Origin: an uncultured Flavobacteriales bacterium
GTDB lineage: Bacteria > Bacteroidota > Bacteroidia > Flavobacteriales_E > Vicingaceae
DNA length: 33,086 bases
NCBI GenBank assembly: GCA_905479325.1
Contig: CAJQLW010000004.1
Span: 1-33,086, forward strand
Reading direction: 5' to 3'
The notes beneath the pieces are model-generated. The model saw only the letters and a program-made list of their open reading frames with translations, did no database searches and was not told the origin of the DNA. The translations under genes and the position numbers were made by a program. Positions 16,599-25,050 of the stretch are shown piece after piece. Within the stretch, counting starts at the first letter, position 1. Each line of letters opens with the position of its first letter.

Positions 16599-17141
16599 TT
16601 ACAACTTCATAGTAACTCCTAAGGTTAAATAAGAAATACCGTAGCCCAATTCTCCAAAGGCGCCAAAGCTATCACTGAAATAATATCTGCCACCTACATG
16701 TAAGCCATACGCTACACCACCAACATTAGCTGCTGCAGGTTGAATTAAGTTATTCCCTGTTCCATCATAGGTAACTTTTGAGTTTCCTATGTTGTACCCT
16801 AAAAAAGCTCCACCGTAAGCATCTATTTGATCTGTGGAGAAAAAGTGATATGAACCTCTCGCTCCAACAATGATGTACGAGTACTTGTAAGTCCAAGTTC
16901 CGCCAAATGCGGCAAACTCTTCTTTTGAGCCAGAGTACCCAATTAAGCCACCTGCGCTAATTTTATCGGTAAAGCCATGTTCGAATGATGCTGAAAGAGG
17001 CGGAATAGTAGAGCTACCGGTTACGAAGGTAGCGCCCAAGCCGAAACCTATGTTCACTAAATTGTCTCCTTCTGAATACGTTTGTGCTGAAAGACCAATT
17101 GAAAGGGCAATTGCAGCAATAAATAAATTGATTTTTTTCAT
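16599..17141 (-). CDS. Small outer-membrane beta-barrel protein
   Basis: 180 residues from the ATG at 17141; the frame is open 12 codons further, but the inner Met gives a standard signal peptide (KKINLFIAAIALSIGLSAQ). The mature part has about eight amphipathic strands rich in Gly and Tyr (LVNIGFGLGATFV, KYSYIIVGARGSYHF, YGGAFLGYNIG, GLHVGGRYYF, GAFGELGYGISYL) and ends in a hydrophobic strand, as in OmpA/OmpX-size barrels. The function is unknown. It is monocistronic with a strong terminator. Confidence 0.78.
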   Translation of the reverse strand: MKKINLFIAAIALSIGLSAQTYSEGDNLVNIGFGLGATFVTGSSTIPPLSASFEHGFTDKISAGGLIGYSGSKEEFAAFGGTWTYKYSYIIVGARGSYHFFSTDQIDAYGGAFLGYNIGNSKVTYDGTGNNLIQPAAANVGGVAYGLHVGGRYYFSDSFGAFGELGYGISYLTLGVTMKL

Positions 17142-17249
17142 GTTACTTGTTTGAATTAATAATGATTCAAAAGTCACATGATTAAGAGCACATCCTACTA
17201 CGCTTAAAACCGTAAATAGTATCCGTGTTTTACCCTAATAAAATAGTTT

Positions 17250-18362
17250 TTAAGACTTGGAATAAGCATTAGCCAAAGCCTTAAAAATACTCGTCCAGCT
17301 TGTTTTACCATAATTTTTGCCAAGTCTTACAATAATTATGTTTTTCTCAGGATGAATATAAATGTATTGCCCTAAAATACCTTCTGCCGCATAATCTCCT
17401 TCGCTTCCCTTAAGCCACCACTGGTATTGATAGTTTTCTACAGAACCATTTGTTGTGTCGCGCTTGGTAGATTTTTCAATCCAATTTTCATTCAACAATT
17501 GCTCTCCGTTCCACTTGCCTTTGTTTAAGTAAAATCTGCCGAGTTTGGCAAAATCATGAGCTCTTGCATTCAAGCAGCAAAAGGTTTTTTCAAGGCCATT
17601 CTTTTTCCGATCCAAACTCCAAGAGGCATCGTACTCCATTCCAAGTGGAGTCCATATTTTTTCTTGTAAGTAGGCTGTAATTGTTTTCCCATTTAGGGCT
17701 CGTTCTAAAGCTAAACCAAGCAATTGAGTCTGTCCGCTTTGATATTCAAAATAAGTGCCTGAAACACCCGCAATCTTTGCTTTTGAAAGAACTTTTCGCA
17801 AATTTCTACCTTAGTAATATTTCGCAGCGTGACCAAAAGGATTGACGTAACTTTCGTTAAATTCCATGCCTGAAGTTATTTGTAATAAATGCTTTAAGCT
17901 TACTTTGTCGAACCCTTGTTCTTTTAACTCCGGAACAAATTTGGTTACCAAATCTTCTTCAGAGTCAATTAAGCCATCTTGTATCGCAAAGCCTATTAAC
18001 ATTGAGGTAACTGATTTCGCCATGGAAAAAGAGGCTACGATGGAGCTCTCTTCATACTTGTTGTAATACTGCTCGTATTGTATCGTGTCATTTTTAATCA
18101 CTAAAAATGCAACCGTTTTGTTATTCTCTAAATATTCATCAAAATCAACTTCTTCTCCGTTAATTTTAAAATTTTTAGGCTTTTTTAAATCTGCTCTTTT
18201 TTCAAATTCAAAGGGTTGACTTGATTTTGTTAGTGTTCTGCTTGGAAATATTTTATGGTCGGTAATGTCTGCGAAATTGTAAACGAAAAAGCGCCCAACC
18301 GTGCAAGCGCTTAAACTTATAATAACAAAGCTGGCAATGATCCAGTTGACACGTTTTATCAT
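17250..18362 (-). pseudogene. Serine hydrolase (class C beta-lactamase-like) lipoprotein split by one in-frame TAA
   Basis: One continuous frame of 370 sense codons plus one internal stop, TAA at 17811-17813. The first half has a lipoprotein signal (LSAC, Cys20) and the catalytic Ser113-x-x-Lys116 (SFSMAKS). The second half has the Tyr motif (YQSGQTQLLG) and a GILGQYI stretch near the end, matching the beta-lactamase/DD-peptidase fold. The frame reads AAKYY, stop, GRNLRK; homologues typically have Tyr-Gly here, so a Tyr codon likely became TAA. No frameshift and no other damage is seen, so the loss is recent, the codon is read through, or the base is an error. The ATG overlaps the lptF/G stop by 1 base (TAATG). 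Confidence 0.88.
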
Positions 18363-19441
18363 TATTTAGGTGCTTTTTGAATTAAAACAATGGCCAAAAT
18401 ACCATAAACCACATTTGGTATCCACATGGCAATTATGGGGTCTAAGCCACCGTTGGTTGAAAATGTTTGAGTTACTTTCATGAACATAATAAAAGTAAAA
18501 CTTAGCGCCAAACCTAGGCCCAAGTGTAATCCAATTCCACCTCTTACTTTTCTGCTTGCAATGGCGACTCCTATAAACGTAAGTACAATGGTAGCGAATG
18601 GAAATGCTATTCTTTTGTGCTTCTCAATTTTTAAGTTTACCACATCTTTTGACCCTTTAAAGATTAAGGCATCCATTTCGTCTTGAAGTTGAAAGTAGTC
18701 TAACATTTCAACATCGGTACTTCTTCGAGTAAAATCATCTGGAGACATATTAAGTGTAGTATCTTTTTTTATGCCTTTGTTGATGGTTTCAGTTCTCCCA
18801 TCAATGTGCCTTTCGTAATAGTTTTGAATGGTCCATTTTTGTTTGGTAGAGTCCCATCGAACAAAATCACTGATCAACTTATAGGTCATGTCGCCTTCTT
18901 CGTTGAATTTTTCTAAGCTGAATTTTACACCAACATTCGTAGGGGCTGCATAACTGCCTATGTATGCAAAACTGTTCTGCGTTAGCTGTAAATGAATGTT
19001 TTTGTCTTTATTTCTATATTGATTTTTTATGTATTTGTATTTGAATTCGAGCATTTTAACATTGCTCTTTGGGATTAAGAAATTATTCAAATACAGAGAA
19101 AGTGAACCAATGAGCAATGCTCCAATAAAGTAGGGCAACAGCATTCTTCGAAAAGAAATTCCACTTGCTAGAATGGAAACAATTTCTGTATTACTTGCCA
19201 TTTTTGAGGTAAAGAAAATAACAGAAATAAAAATAAATAGAGGGCTAAATAAGTTGGCGAAATAGGGTACAAAATTTAAGTAATAATCAAAAATAATAGC
19301 CTCAGTAGGAGCGTCTTTTTCGATAAACTCATCAACGTTCTCTGAAAAATCAAAAACAATAGAAATTGAAATAATAAGGGCAATGGAAAAGAAAAATGTG
19401 CCCAAAAACTTCTTTAGAATGTAAAGGTCAAGTATTTTCAT
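18362..19441 (-). CDS. LptF/LptG-family permease
   Basis: 359 residues of the YjgP/YjgQ family: three N-terminal membrane helices (about 12-32, 55-78, 100-120), a beta-jellyroll periplasmic domain (about 130-260), then three C-terminal helices. MKILDLYILKKFLGTF at the start and ASGISFRRMLLPY are typical. LptF/G extract LPS from the inner membrane and pass it to LptC/A. The start is directly behind the tgt stop with no gap, an arrangement seen in other Bacteroidota. F or G cannot be told apart with certainty; the context favours LptG. Confidence 0.88.
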   Translation of the reverse strand: MKILDLYILKKFLGTFFFSIALIISISIVFDFSENVDEFIEKDAPTEAIIFDYYLNFVPYFANLFSPLFIFISVIFFTSKMASNTEIVSILASGISFRRMLLPYFIGALLIGSLSLYLNNFLIPKSNVKMLEFKYKYIKNQYRNKDKNIHLQLTQNSFAYIGSYAAPTNVGVKFSLEKFNEEGDMTYKLISDFVRWDSTKQKWTIQNYYERHIDGRTETINKGIKKDTTLNMSPDDFTRRSTDVEMLDYFQLQDEMDALIFKGSKDVVNLKIEKHKRIAFPFATIVLTFIGVAIASRKVRGGIGLHLGLGLALSFTFIMFMKVTQTFSTNGGLDPIIAMWIPNVVYGILAIVLIQKAPK

Positions 19442-20572
19442 TTAGAGTCGTTGGGCCATGTTAACTACCATTTTGTTTTTCCATTCAACAAATGTGCCAT
19501 CAATAATTCTTTTTCGAGCTTCTTTTACCAACCACAGGTAGAAGGCTAAATTGTGTAAGGTTGCAATTTGAGCGCCTAAAATTTCTTTAGAAATCAATAA
19601 ATGTCTTACATAAGCTTTCGTATAAAAGCTATCAACGTAGCTTTCTCCATCAGGGTCGAGCATGCTAAAATCGTCTTTCCACTTTTGATTTCTCATGTTA
19701 ATAAAACCATTTTTCGTAAAAAGCATTCCATTTCTAGCATTTCTGCTCGGCATAACGCAATCAAACATATCAACGCCCAATGCAATGTTTTCTAAAATGT
19801 TGATCGGTGTGCCGACACCCATCAGGTATCGCGGTTTATCTTTTGGTAAAATGTCGCAAACAATTTCGCACATTTCATACATTTCCTCTGCCGGTTCACC
19901 AACTGAAAGGCCGCCAATAGCATTGCCTTCCCTTCCAAAAGAAGCAATGGTTTCGGCTGACTCTACGCGCAAATCTTTATACGTACTTCCTTGTACAATA
20001 GGGAAGAGCGTTTGACTATACCCATAAAGTGGCGAGGTTGCGTCGAATTGGTCACAACAACGTTTCAGCCAACGGTGAGTCATGTGCATGGACCTTTTTG
20101 CATAGTCGTAATCGCAAGGGTAGGGAGTACACTCATCAAAGGCCATGATGATGTCTGCACCAATAATTCGTTGCGTATCCATTACGTTTTCTGGTGTGAA
20201 AAAATGCTTCGCTCCATCTACATGAGAAGAAAACTTAACGCCTCCTTCTGTTATTTTTCTTCTATCGGATAGAGAATAAACTTGATACCCTCCACTATCG
20301 GTTAAAATGGGGCCATCCCAACTGTTGAATTTGTGCAAGCCTCCTGCTTTTTGCAAAGTGTCTAAACCAGGGCGGAGGTACAAATGATAGGTATTGCCCA
20401 GAATAATTTGAGCTTTGGTATCTTCTTTTAACTCTTGCTGGTGAACTGCTTTCACCGTTCCGGCCGTTCCAACCGGCATAAATATGGGTGTTTGTATTTT
20501 CCCATGGTCGGTTGTTATTTCTCCTGCTCTTGCCTTTGAATTGGCGTCTTCGTGCTGTAAGCTAAACTTCAT
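19442..20572 (-). CDS. tgt: Queuine tRNA-ribosyltransferase
   Basis: 376 residues from the ATG at 20572. The frame is open to 20644, but a TACCTTTG promoter box lies between, and MKFSLQHEDANSKARAGEI is the normal N-terminus. Family motifs are TPIFMPVGTAGTVKAV, GGYQVYSLS (with the catalytic-site Asp before it), IIMAFDECTPYP (general acid/base Asp) and GGLSVGEP. It exchanges guanine 34 for preQ1 in tRNAs with GUN anticodons. The C-x-C-x-x-C zinc ligands are replaced by non-Cys residues (GESYVDSFYTKAY); only the His in ATLHN remains. It is co-transcribed with lptF/G. Confidence 0.93.
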   Translation of the reverse strand: MKFSLQHEDANSKARAGEITTDHGKIQTPIFMPVGTAGTVKAVHQQELKEDTKAQIILGNTYHLYLRPGLDTLQKAGGLHKFNSWDGPILTDSGGYQVYSLSDRRKITEGGVKFSSHVDGAKHFFTPENVMDTQRIIGADIIMAFDECTPYPCDYDYAKRSMHMTHRWLKRCCDQFDATSPLYGYSQTLFPIVQGSTYKDLRVESAETIASFGREGNAIGGLSVGEPAEEMYEMCEIVCDILPKDKPRYLMGVGTPINILENIALGVDMFDCVMPSRNARNGMLFTKNGFINMRNQKWKDDFSMLDPDGESYVDSFYTKAYVRHLLISKEILGAQIATLHNLAFYLWLVKEARKRIIDGTFVEWKNKMVVNMAQRL

Positions 20573-20594
20573 GTTGGTTTTTTCAAAAGATGGG

Positions 20595-20602
20595 CAAAGG
20601 TA
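20595..20602 (-). promoter_or_regulatory. -7 box TACCTTTG of tgt
   Basis: Exact TAnnTTTG match, followed by CCC, 22 bases before the ATG at 20572. It supports the inner start of tgt. Confidence 0.5.
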
Positions 20603-20696
20603 AGTAAAGCCCAACAAAAGAGGACTCCTAGAAAAGCTACTCAACTGTTTGAAATGATCCTCGTTTTAGGTGAATAATTGCCATTATCTTCGCACC

Positions 20697-21818
20697 ATGT
20701 ATTTGAATGCTCAAATCACATTTTTATTACTGCCGAACCTCCTATTAATAGGGGTTTTATTGGTTGTGAGTGGCATTCAATTGTATTATTATTGGCATTA
20801 TTTTTACCCACTGTCATTTAAAAAGTCTCCACCAATTTTAAACTACGAAAAAGGGGTTTCTGTTGTCATTGCTGCAAAAAATGAGTCGAGAAACATTGAA
20901 AACTGCATCAACAAGCTATTAGGTCAAGAGTATCGCAATTTTGAAATTATTGTGGTGAACGATTATTCTGATGACGATACGTTAGAGAGATTACAAAAAA
21001 TAGCCTCGAATAAACTGCTTGTTTTGAACAATGCAGGTGATAGAGGGAAGAAATCGGCTTTGAATCAAGGAATTAAAGCTACCAAGCACGAATTTCTACT
21101 CTTTATAGATGCAGACTGTGTTCCGGCTTCGGAACATTGGATTTCGAACATGGTGAAGCACTTTTCACCAAAGCAGGAGGTTGTACTTGGTTTTGGTGCA
21201 TTTCGGAAAGAAAATGGATTGTTGAACAAGATTATTCGCTTGGATGGTTTTATAACCGCTTTACAGTATTTCGGGTTTGCCAATTCAGGGAAAGCTTATA
21301 TGGGTGTTGGCAGAAACCTTGCTTACCGTAAATCGACCTTTGAGGCAATTGGTGGATTTGAGCAGCATAAAGGGATTCTGAGCGGTGACGATGATTTGTT
21401 AGTGAATCAAGTAGCAACTTCAACTAATGTTTCAATTGAATTGGATGAATGTGCTCATACATTGACAGATGGAGAAAACAAATGGAGCGCCTACTTTAAC
21501 CAAAAGAGAAGGCAATTAAGCGCAGGCACTCAGTATAAAAAATTAGATAAAATTCGGTTGGCCATCTTTGGTGCAAGTAGTTTCTTGTTTTACTTCTTGT
21601 TTGTAACTCTTCTCATCTTCTCCCCATTTAAACTCGCAATTTTCGGGATATTTGCAGTGAAGCAGCTGCTGGAGTTGGTATTACTTCGAGTAATTGCAAA
21701 ACGCCTGAAAGTGGATGACTTGTTGCCATTTATTGTTATTTTAGAGCCAATCTATATGACTTATATCACTGCAATAGGAATTTCAACTTGGTTTTGGAAA
21801 GTAGAACAATGGAAATAA
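20697..21818 (+). CDS. Membrane-bound family 2 glycosyltransferase
   Basis: 373 residues from the ATG at 20697. A GTG 27 bases earlier is in frame, but a TATCTTCG box lies between. One N-terminal membrane helix (about residues 8-30) is followed by a GT-A domain: VSVVIAAKNESRNIENCI, IIVVNDYSDDDTL, and the DxD-like FIDADCVP. A later GDDDLLVNQVA and QKRRQLSAG (QxxRW-like) follow. Two or three C-terminal helices anchor it. Such enzymes extend polysaccharides or glycolipids. Its last 10 bases overlap the start of the sigma-factor gene (ATGGAAATAA). Confidence 0.88.
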   Translation: MYLNAQITFLLLPNLLLIGVLLVVSGIQLYYYWHYFYPLSFKKSPPILNYEKGVSVVIAAKNESRNIENCINKLLGQEYRNFEIIVVNDYSDDDTLERLQKIASNKLLVLNNAGDRGKKSALNQGIKATKHEFLLFIDADCVPASEHWISNMVKHFSPKQEVVLGFGAFRKENGLLNKIIRLDGFITALQYFGFANSGKAYMGVGRNLAYRKSTFEAIGGFEQHKGILSGDDDLLVNQVATSTNVSIELDECAHTLTDGENKWSAYFNQKRRQLSAGTQYKKLDKIRLAIFGASSFLFYFLFVTLLIFSPFKLAIFGIFAVKQLLELVLLRVIAKRLKVDDLLPFIVILEPIYMTYITAIGISTWFWKVEQWK

Positions 21819-22414
21819 ATAAGAACCTTTCAAAAAAAGCAAACGAAGACTTTGTTCTCGTTGAAGCTGCAAAATCAGGAGACCAAGGGGCATATACTGC
21901 CAAAATGGTTCGCTATAGAGAGCCTATTTATTACCTGGTGCTTAAAATGATTCGAAACGAAAGTGATGCAGAAGACATTTCTATCGAGGCGTTTGAAAAA
22001 GCATTCAAAAAGCTAGATCAGTATACTCCAGAATATGCTTTTAGTACTTGGTTATTTCGAATAGCGACCAATCATTGCATTGATTTTATTCGAAAGAAAA
22101 AACTAAAAATAACCTCTATTGATGAATTTGTGGAAAATGGCGAAAACACCAATCTAAAGATTCAAATTGAAGGAAACACAAAAGATCCTGAAGAGAAATT
22201 TATTGAACAGCAAAAGATTGAGCTAATGCGCAAGTATGTTAACCAACTAGAGGAGCCTTATAAAACCTTGGTTACCTTGCGTTATTTTAAAGAATACTCT
22301 TACGAAGAGATTGTTAAAAAGCAGGAGTTGCCATTGGGAACGGTAAAGGCACAGTTATTTAGAGCAAGAGCTCTATTGTCAGACTTAATGAGAAGAAGCA
22401 AGAAATCGATTTAG
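21809..22414 (+). CDS. ECF-type RNA polymerase sigma factor (sigma-70 family)
   Basis: 201 residues from the ATG inside the GT2 3' end; the frame is open 7 codons further but that part codes for GT2. Region 2 covers about residues 25-90 (YYLVLKMIRNESDAEDISIE, then AFSTWLFRIATNHCIDFIRK), and region 4 about 140-195 (YKTLVTLRYFKEYSYEEIV, LPLGTVKAQLFRARALL). The two are joined by a polar linker. No anti-sigma factor gene is adjacent; rsmG follows after 3 bases. In Bacteroidota such a constitutively placed ECF factor may have a housekeeping-like role (inference). Confidence 0.9.
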   Translation: MEINKNLSKKANEDFVLVEAAKSGDQGAYTAKMVRYREPIYYLVLKMIRNESDAEDISIEAFEKAFKKLDQYTPEYAFSTWLFRIATNHCIDFIRKKKLKITSIDEFVENGENTNLKIQIEGNTKDPEEKFIEQQKIELMRKYVNQLEEPYKTLVTLRYFKEYSYEEIVKKQELPLGTVKAQLFRARALLSDLMRRSKKSI

Positions 22415-22417
22415 CCG

Positions 22418-23038
22418 ATGGAAGAAATAAACTATTATTTTCCACACCTCACTGAAATTCAGCAAAAGCAGTTTGAAGGATTAAAAGCCTTATACGAAGA
22501 GTGGAATGCCCAAATTAATGTGATTTCTAGAAAAGATTTGGAAGCGTTTTATGTGAGGCATGTGCTTCATTCTTTGGCAATAGCAAAAGTGTTGGATTTT
22601 AAACCGGGTACCAAATTATTAGATGTTGGCACTGGTGGTGGATTTCCATCCATACCTTTAGCAATATTGTTTCCCGAAGTTTCTTTTGTAGCGGTAGATT
22701 CAATAGGAAAAAAAATAAAGGTAGTAAATGCTGTTGCCGAACGTTCGGGTTTGTCCAATGTTGCGGCTTATCATCAAAGAGCTGAGACTGTTGAGGGACA
22801 GTTTGATTTTGTGGTTAGTAGGGCAGTAACGAGAACGAAAAACTTTTTACCTTGGGTAAATGATAAAATAAAAAAGGAATCGTTTAATGATCGACCAAAT
22901 GGACTTTTATTTTTGAAAGGGGGAGACTTGAGGGAAGAACTACACGAGGTGCGTAAAAAATACACTTCCTTCGACATTCAAGATTTTTTCTCGCACGACT
23001 TTTTTGAAACTAAAAAGGTCATCTACATGGCGAAATAA
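22418..23038 (+). CDS. rsmG: 16S rRNA (guanine527-N7)-methyltransferase RsmG
   Basis: 206 residues, the normal RsmG/GidB length. The SAM-binding loop is LLDVGTGGGFPSIPLAILFP (about residues 67-86), followed by FVAVDSIGKKIKVVNAVAE, and later FDFVVSRAV, a family hallmark. The N-terminal half has LYEEWNAQINVISRKD and the conserved RHVLHSL. It methylates N7 of G527 in 16S rRNA; loss gives low-level streptomycin resistance in other bacteria. It starts 3 bases after the sigma-factor stop, so it is probably in one transcript with GT2 and sigma. Confidence 0.95.
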   Translation: MEEINYYFPHLTEIQQKQFEGLKALYEEWNAQINVISRKDLEAFYVRHVLHSLAIAKVLDFKPGTKLLDVGTGGGFPSIPLAILFPEVSFVAVDSIGKKIKVVNAVAERSGLSNVAAYHQRAETVEGQFDFVVSRAVTRTKNFLPWVNDKIKKESFNDRPNGLLFLKGGDLREELHEVRKKYTSFDIQDFFSHDFFETKKVIYMAK

Positions 23039-23080
23039 GTTTTTTAATTTTTTTTAAGAACCTTTCTACCTTGAATAGGT

Positions 23081-23088
23081 TAAGTTTG
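23081..23088 (+). promoter_or_regulatory. -7 box TAAGTTTG of the DUF2911 gene
   Basis: Exact TAnnTTTG match about 23 bases before the start. A -33 TTG at standard distance is not clear. Confidence 0.45.
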
Positions 23089-23111
23089 CTCAAACTAAAA
23101 ACAAAAACAAC

Positions 23112-23957
23112 ATGATGAAGAAAATTTCGCTTAGCTTTTTAGCGCTTTGTTTAACCGTATTTACGGTTAAAGCACAAGAATTGCCACAACCGAGTCCAAA
23201 TGCAGAAGTGATGCAGCGAGTTGGTTTAACAGATGTTACCATAAGGTACTCTAGACCTGGAGTAAAGGATAGAGTTATTTTTGGAGAGTTAGAGCCATTT
23301 GGTCAGGTTTGGAGAACTGGAGCCAATTCAGCGACACAAATTGAATTATCAACCAACGCAAAAATCGGGGGTAAGGATGTAAAAGCAGGTACCTATTCAA
23401 TCATGTCTACTCCAATGGAAGATGGAAATTGGAAAGTATACATCAATACTGATTTAGGAGTTCAAGAAGGTTCTTATAAAGCTGAGAATAATGTTGCTGA
23501 AGTAGCAATAAAAGTAAACGAAACTTCAGACAAAGTTGAGACAATGACTTTTTGGTTTGCAAATGTAAAGCCGGGTTCTATGGATTTAATGTTTGCATGG
23601 GAAAACACTTCATGGGCTATTCCAATTGAAGTAGAATTCAAAGATGTTGCTGCTAAAAACATTGAAGCTGCAATTGAAGAAACGAAAGGAGCTTTTAGAG
23701 TGTATAACAGCAGTGCTAGATATTACTATGATAACGATTTGGATTTAAACAAAGCGCTAGAGTGGTCTAAGAAATCAGTTGAGATGAATGCTACTTTTTG
23801 GAATGTTTACACGCTTTCTTTGATTCAAAATAAATTGGGAATGAAAAAAGAAGCTTTGGCAACAGCTAAAAGATCTTTAGAATTATCTAACAAGGCAGAG
23901 TATCAGCCTTACATTAAAATGAACACAGACAACATAGCAAAGTGGTCTAAAAAATAA
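23112..23957 (+). CDS. Secreted DUF2911 protein with C-terminal TPR-like helices
   Basis: 281 residues. The signal peptide ends at VKAQ (about residue 22). The DUF2911 beta domain covers about residues 25-178: LPQPSPNAEVMQRVGLTDVT, YSRPGVKDRVIFGEL, WRTGANSATQIELS and GTYSIMSTP are family marks. The last about 90 residues are helices with a TPR-like pattern (LNKALEWSKKSVEM, MKKEALATAKRSLELS). The family is common in Bacteroidota and lacks a known biochemical role. It has its own promoter box and a strong terminator. Confidence 0.9.
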   Translation: MMKKISLSFLALCLTVFTVKAQELPQPSPNAEVMQRVGLTDVTIRYSRPGVKDRVIFGELEPFGQVWRTGANSATQIELSTNAKIGGKDVKAGTYSIMSTPMEDGNWKVYINTDLGVQEGSYKAENNVAEVAIKVNETSDKVETMTFWFANVKPGSMDLMFAWENTSWAIPIEVEFKDVAAKNIEAAIEETKGAFRVYNSSARYYYDNDLDLNKALEWSKKSVEMNATFWNVYTLSLIQNKLGMKKEALATAKRSLELSNKAEYQPYIKMNTDNIAKWSKK

Positions 23958-23976
23958 GATTCATCACTTGAATTTT

Positions 23977-24008
23977 GAAAAGGGAAAAGCATTGCTTTTC
24001 CCTTTTTT
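23977..24008 (+). terminator. Terminator of the DUF2911 gene
   Basis: GAAAAGGGAAAAGC and GCTTTTCCCTTTTTT form a perfect stem of 13 pairs with a 3-base loop and a T run. Confidence 0.88.
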
Positions 24009-24029
24009 ATTTTCTTTATTTTTAGTCTT

Positions 24030-24197
24030 ATGAACTTTCCATATTGGGTTATTTATGCATTAATCGTTGCCGGAATTGCGCTTTTGGTCATAAGTATTGT
24101 ACATGCTGATTGGTTTGGTGTGCTGTCTAATTGCTGTGTTATTGCAGTAGGCGCAATCGCCGTTTGGAATAAGAAAAACCTTGATCAATCAATTTAG
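24030..24197 (+). CDS. Short ORF: 55-residue two-helix membrane protein
   Basis: An ATG frame of 55 codons starting MNFPYWVIYALIVAGIALL and ending WNKKNLDQSI. It has two hydrophobic helices (about residues 5-24 and 28-46) with a short HADWFG turn and a basic C-terminus, so it looks like a real inner-membrane protein with a positive-inside tail. It sits between the DUF2911 terminator and the yaaA promoter box, in a gap that is otherwise empty. No family is recognised, and expression is not proven. Confidence 0.55.
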   Translation: MNFPYWVIYALIVAGIALLVISIVHADWFGVLSNCCVIAVGAIAVWNKKNLDQSI

Positions 24198-24231
24198 GCT
24201 AAAACTGCTTCTGTTTAAAAAAATGGAAACA

Positions 24232-24239
24232 TAACTTTG
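24232..24239 (+). promoter_or_regulatory. -7 box TAACTTTG of yaaA operon
   Basis: Exact TAnnTTTG match, followed by CGGC, 28 bases before the yaaA start. It would drive yaaA-DUF2452-apbE. Confidence 0.5.
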
Positions 24240-24267
24240 CGGCTATTGTTATGTTCAAAAACAAACC

Positions 24268-25050
24268 ATGATTCATTTACTTTCTCCTGCAAAATCTTTG
24301 GATTTTGACTCAGAAATTTCGACTTCAACTTACAGTGAGCCACTCTTTATGAAAGAGGCAAGCACTCTAGTTAATAAACTCAAAAAGAGTTCTAAAAAAC
24401 AAGTTAGAGAGTTGATGTCAATCAGTGAAGCCTTGGCGGAATTAAACACTAAAAGGTATCAGACATGGTCTGGGTTAACTGAACCAACTGAGAAAAGTAG
24501 ACAAGCATTGTTAGCTTTTACGGGTGACGTGTACCAGGGATTAGATGCAAAGAGTTTAACCGAACAGCAGTTAAATTTTGCCCAAGAACATTTATTGATT
24601 TTGTCGGGAATGTATGGTGCACTTCGGCCGTTAGACATTATGGAACCGTACCGCTTAGAAATGGGTACCTCATTAAAGATAGGTAGCGCAGACAATTTAT
24701 ACCAGTTTTGGAAGGACAAACCAACTGATTTAATCAACCAAAGATTGAAGGAGCAAGACAGTGATGTGGTTGTTAATTTAGCTTCAAATGAATACTTTAA
24801 GGTAATCAATAAAAAGAAGCTCAATGCTACGTTAATTAGTCCTGAATTTAAAGATGCTAAGAATGGGAAATATAAAATAATTTCATTTTATGCAAAGAAA
24901 GCAAGAGGGTATATGAGTAGGTACATAATTGAAAACCAAATAGAAAATCCTCGGGATTTGGAAGGGTTTGATACGGCAGGATATCGATTCAATAAAGATT
25001 TAAGCAAAAGCGGAAATCCAGTGTTTACAAGGGAAGAAAATCAAGCATAA
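24268..25050 (+). CDS. yaaA: Peroxide stress protein YaaA
   Basis: 260 residues, the normal YaaA (DUF328) length. It begins with the family signature MIHLLSPAKSLDF, continues with YQTWSGLTEPTEKSRQALLA, FTGDVYQGLDA, LILSGMYGALRPLDIMEPYR and LASNEYFKVI, and ends with FDTAGYRFNKDLS. In E. coli YaaA limits free iron under peroxide stress and binds DNA. The stop overlaps the start of the DUF2452 gene by 1 base (TAATG). Confidence 0.95.
   Translation: MIHLLSPAKSLDFDSEISTSTYSEPLFMKEASTLVNKLKKSSKKQVRELMSISEALAELNTKRYQTWSGLTEPTEKSRQALLAFTGDVYQGLDAKSLTEQQLNFAQEHLLILSGMYGALRPLDIMEPYRLEMGTSLKIGSADNLYQFWKDKPTDLINQRLKEQDSDVVVNLASNEYFKVINKKKLNATLISPEFKDAKNGKYKIISFYAKKARGYMSRYIIENQIENPRDLEGFDTAGYRFNKDLSKSGNPVFTREENQA

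Noticed and set aside
17250-17801. Independent serine-hydrolase-like gene starting at 17801
   Set aside because: The TTG start has no leader signals, lacks the catalytic Ser-x-x-Lys, and is in frame with the upstream half across a single TAA.
20573-20644. N-terminal extension of Tgt by 24 residues
   Set aside because: It lies upstream of an exact -7 promoter box and does not resemble the Tgt N-terminus; the ATG at 20572 is the natural start.
24459-24824. Minus-strand 121-codon ORF
   Set aside because: It lies wholly antisense within yaaA, whose family motifs are clear on the plus strand.
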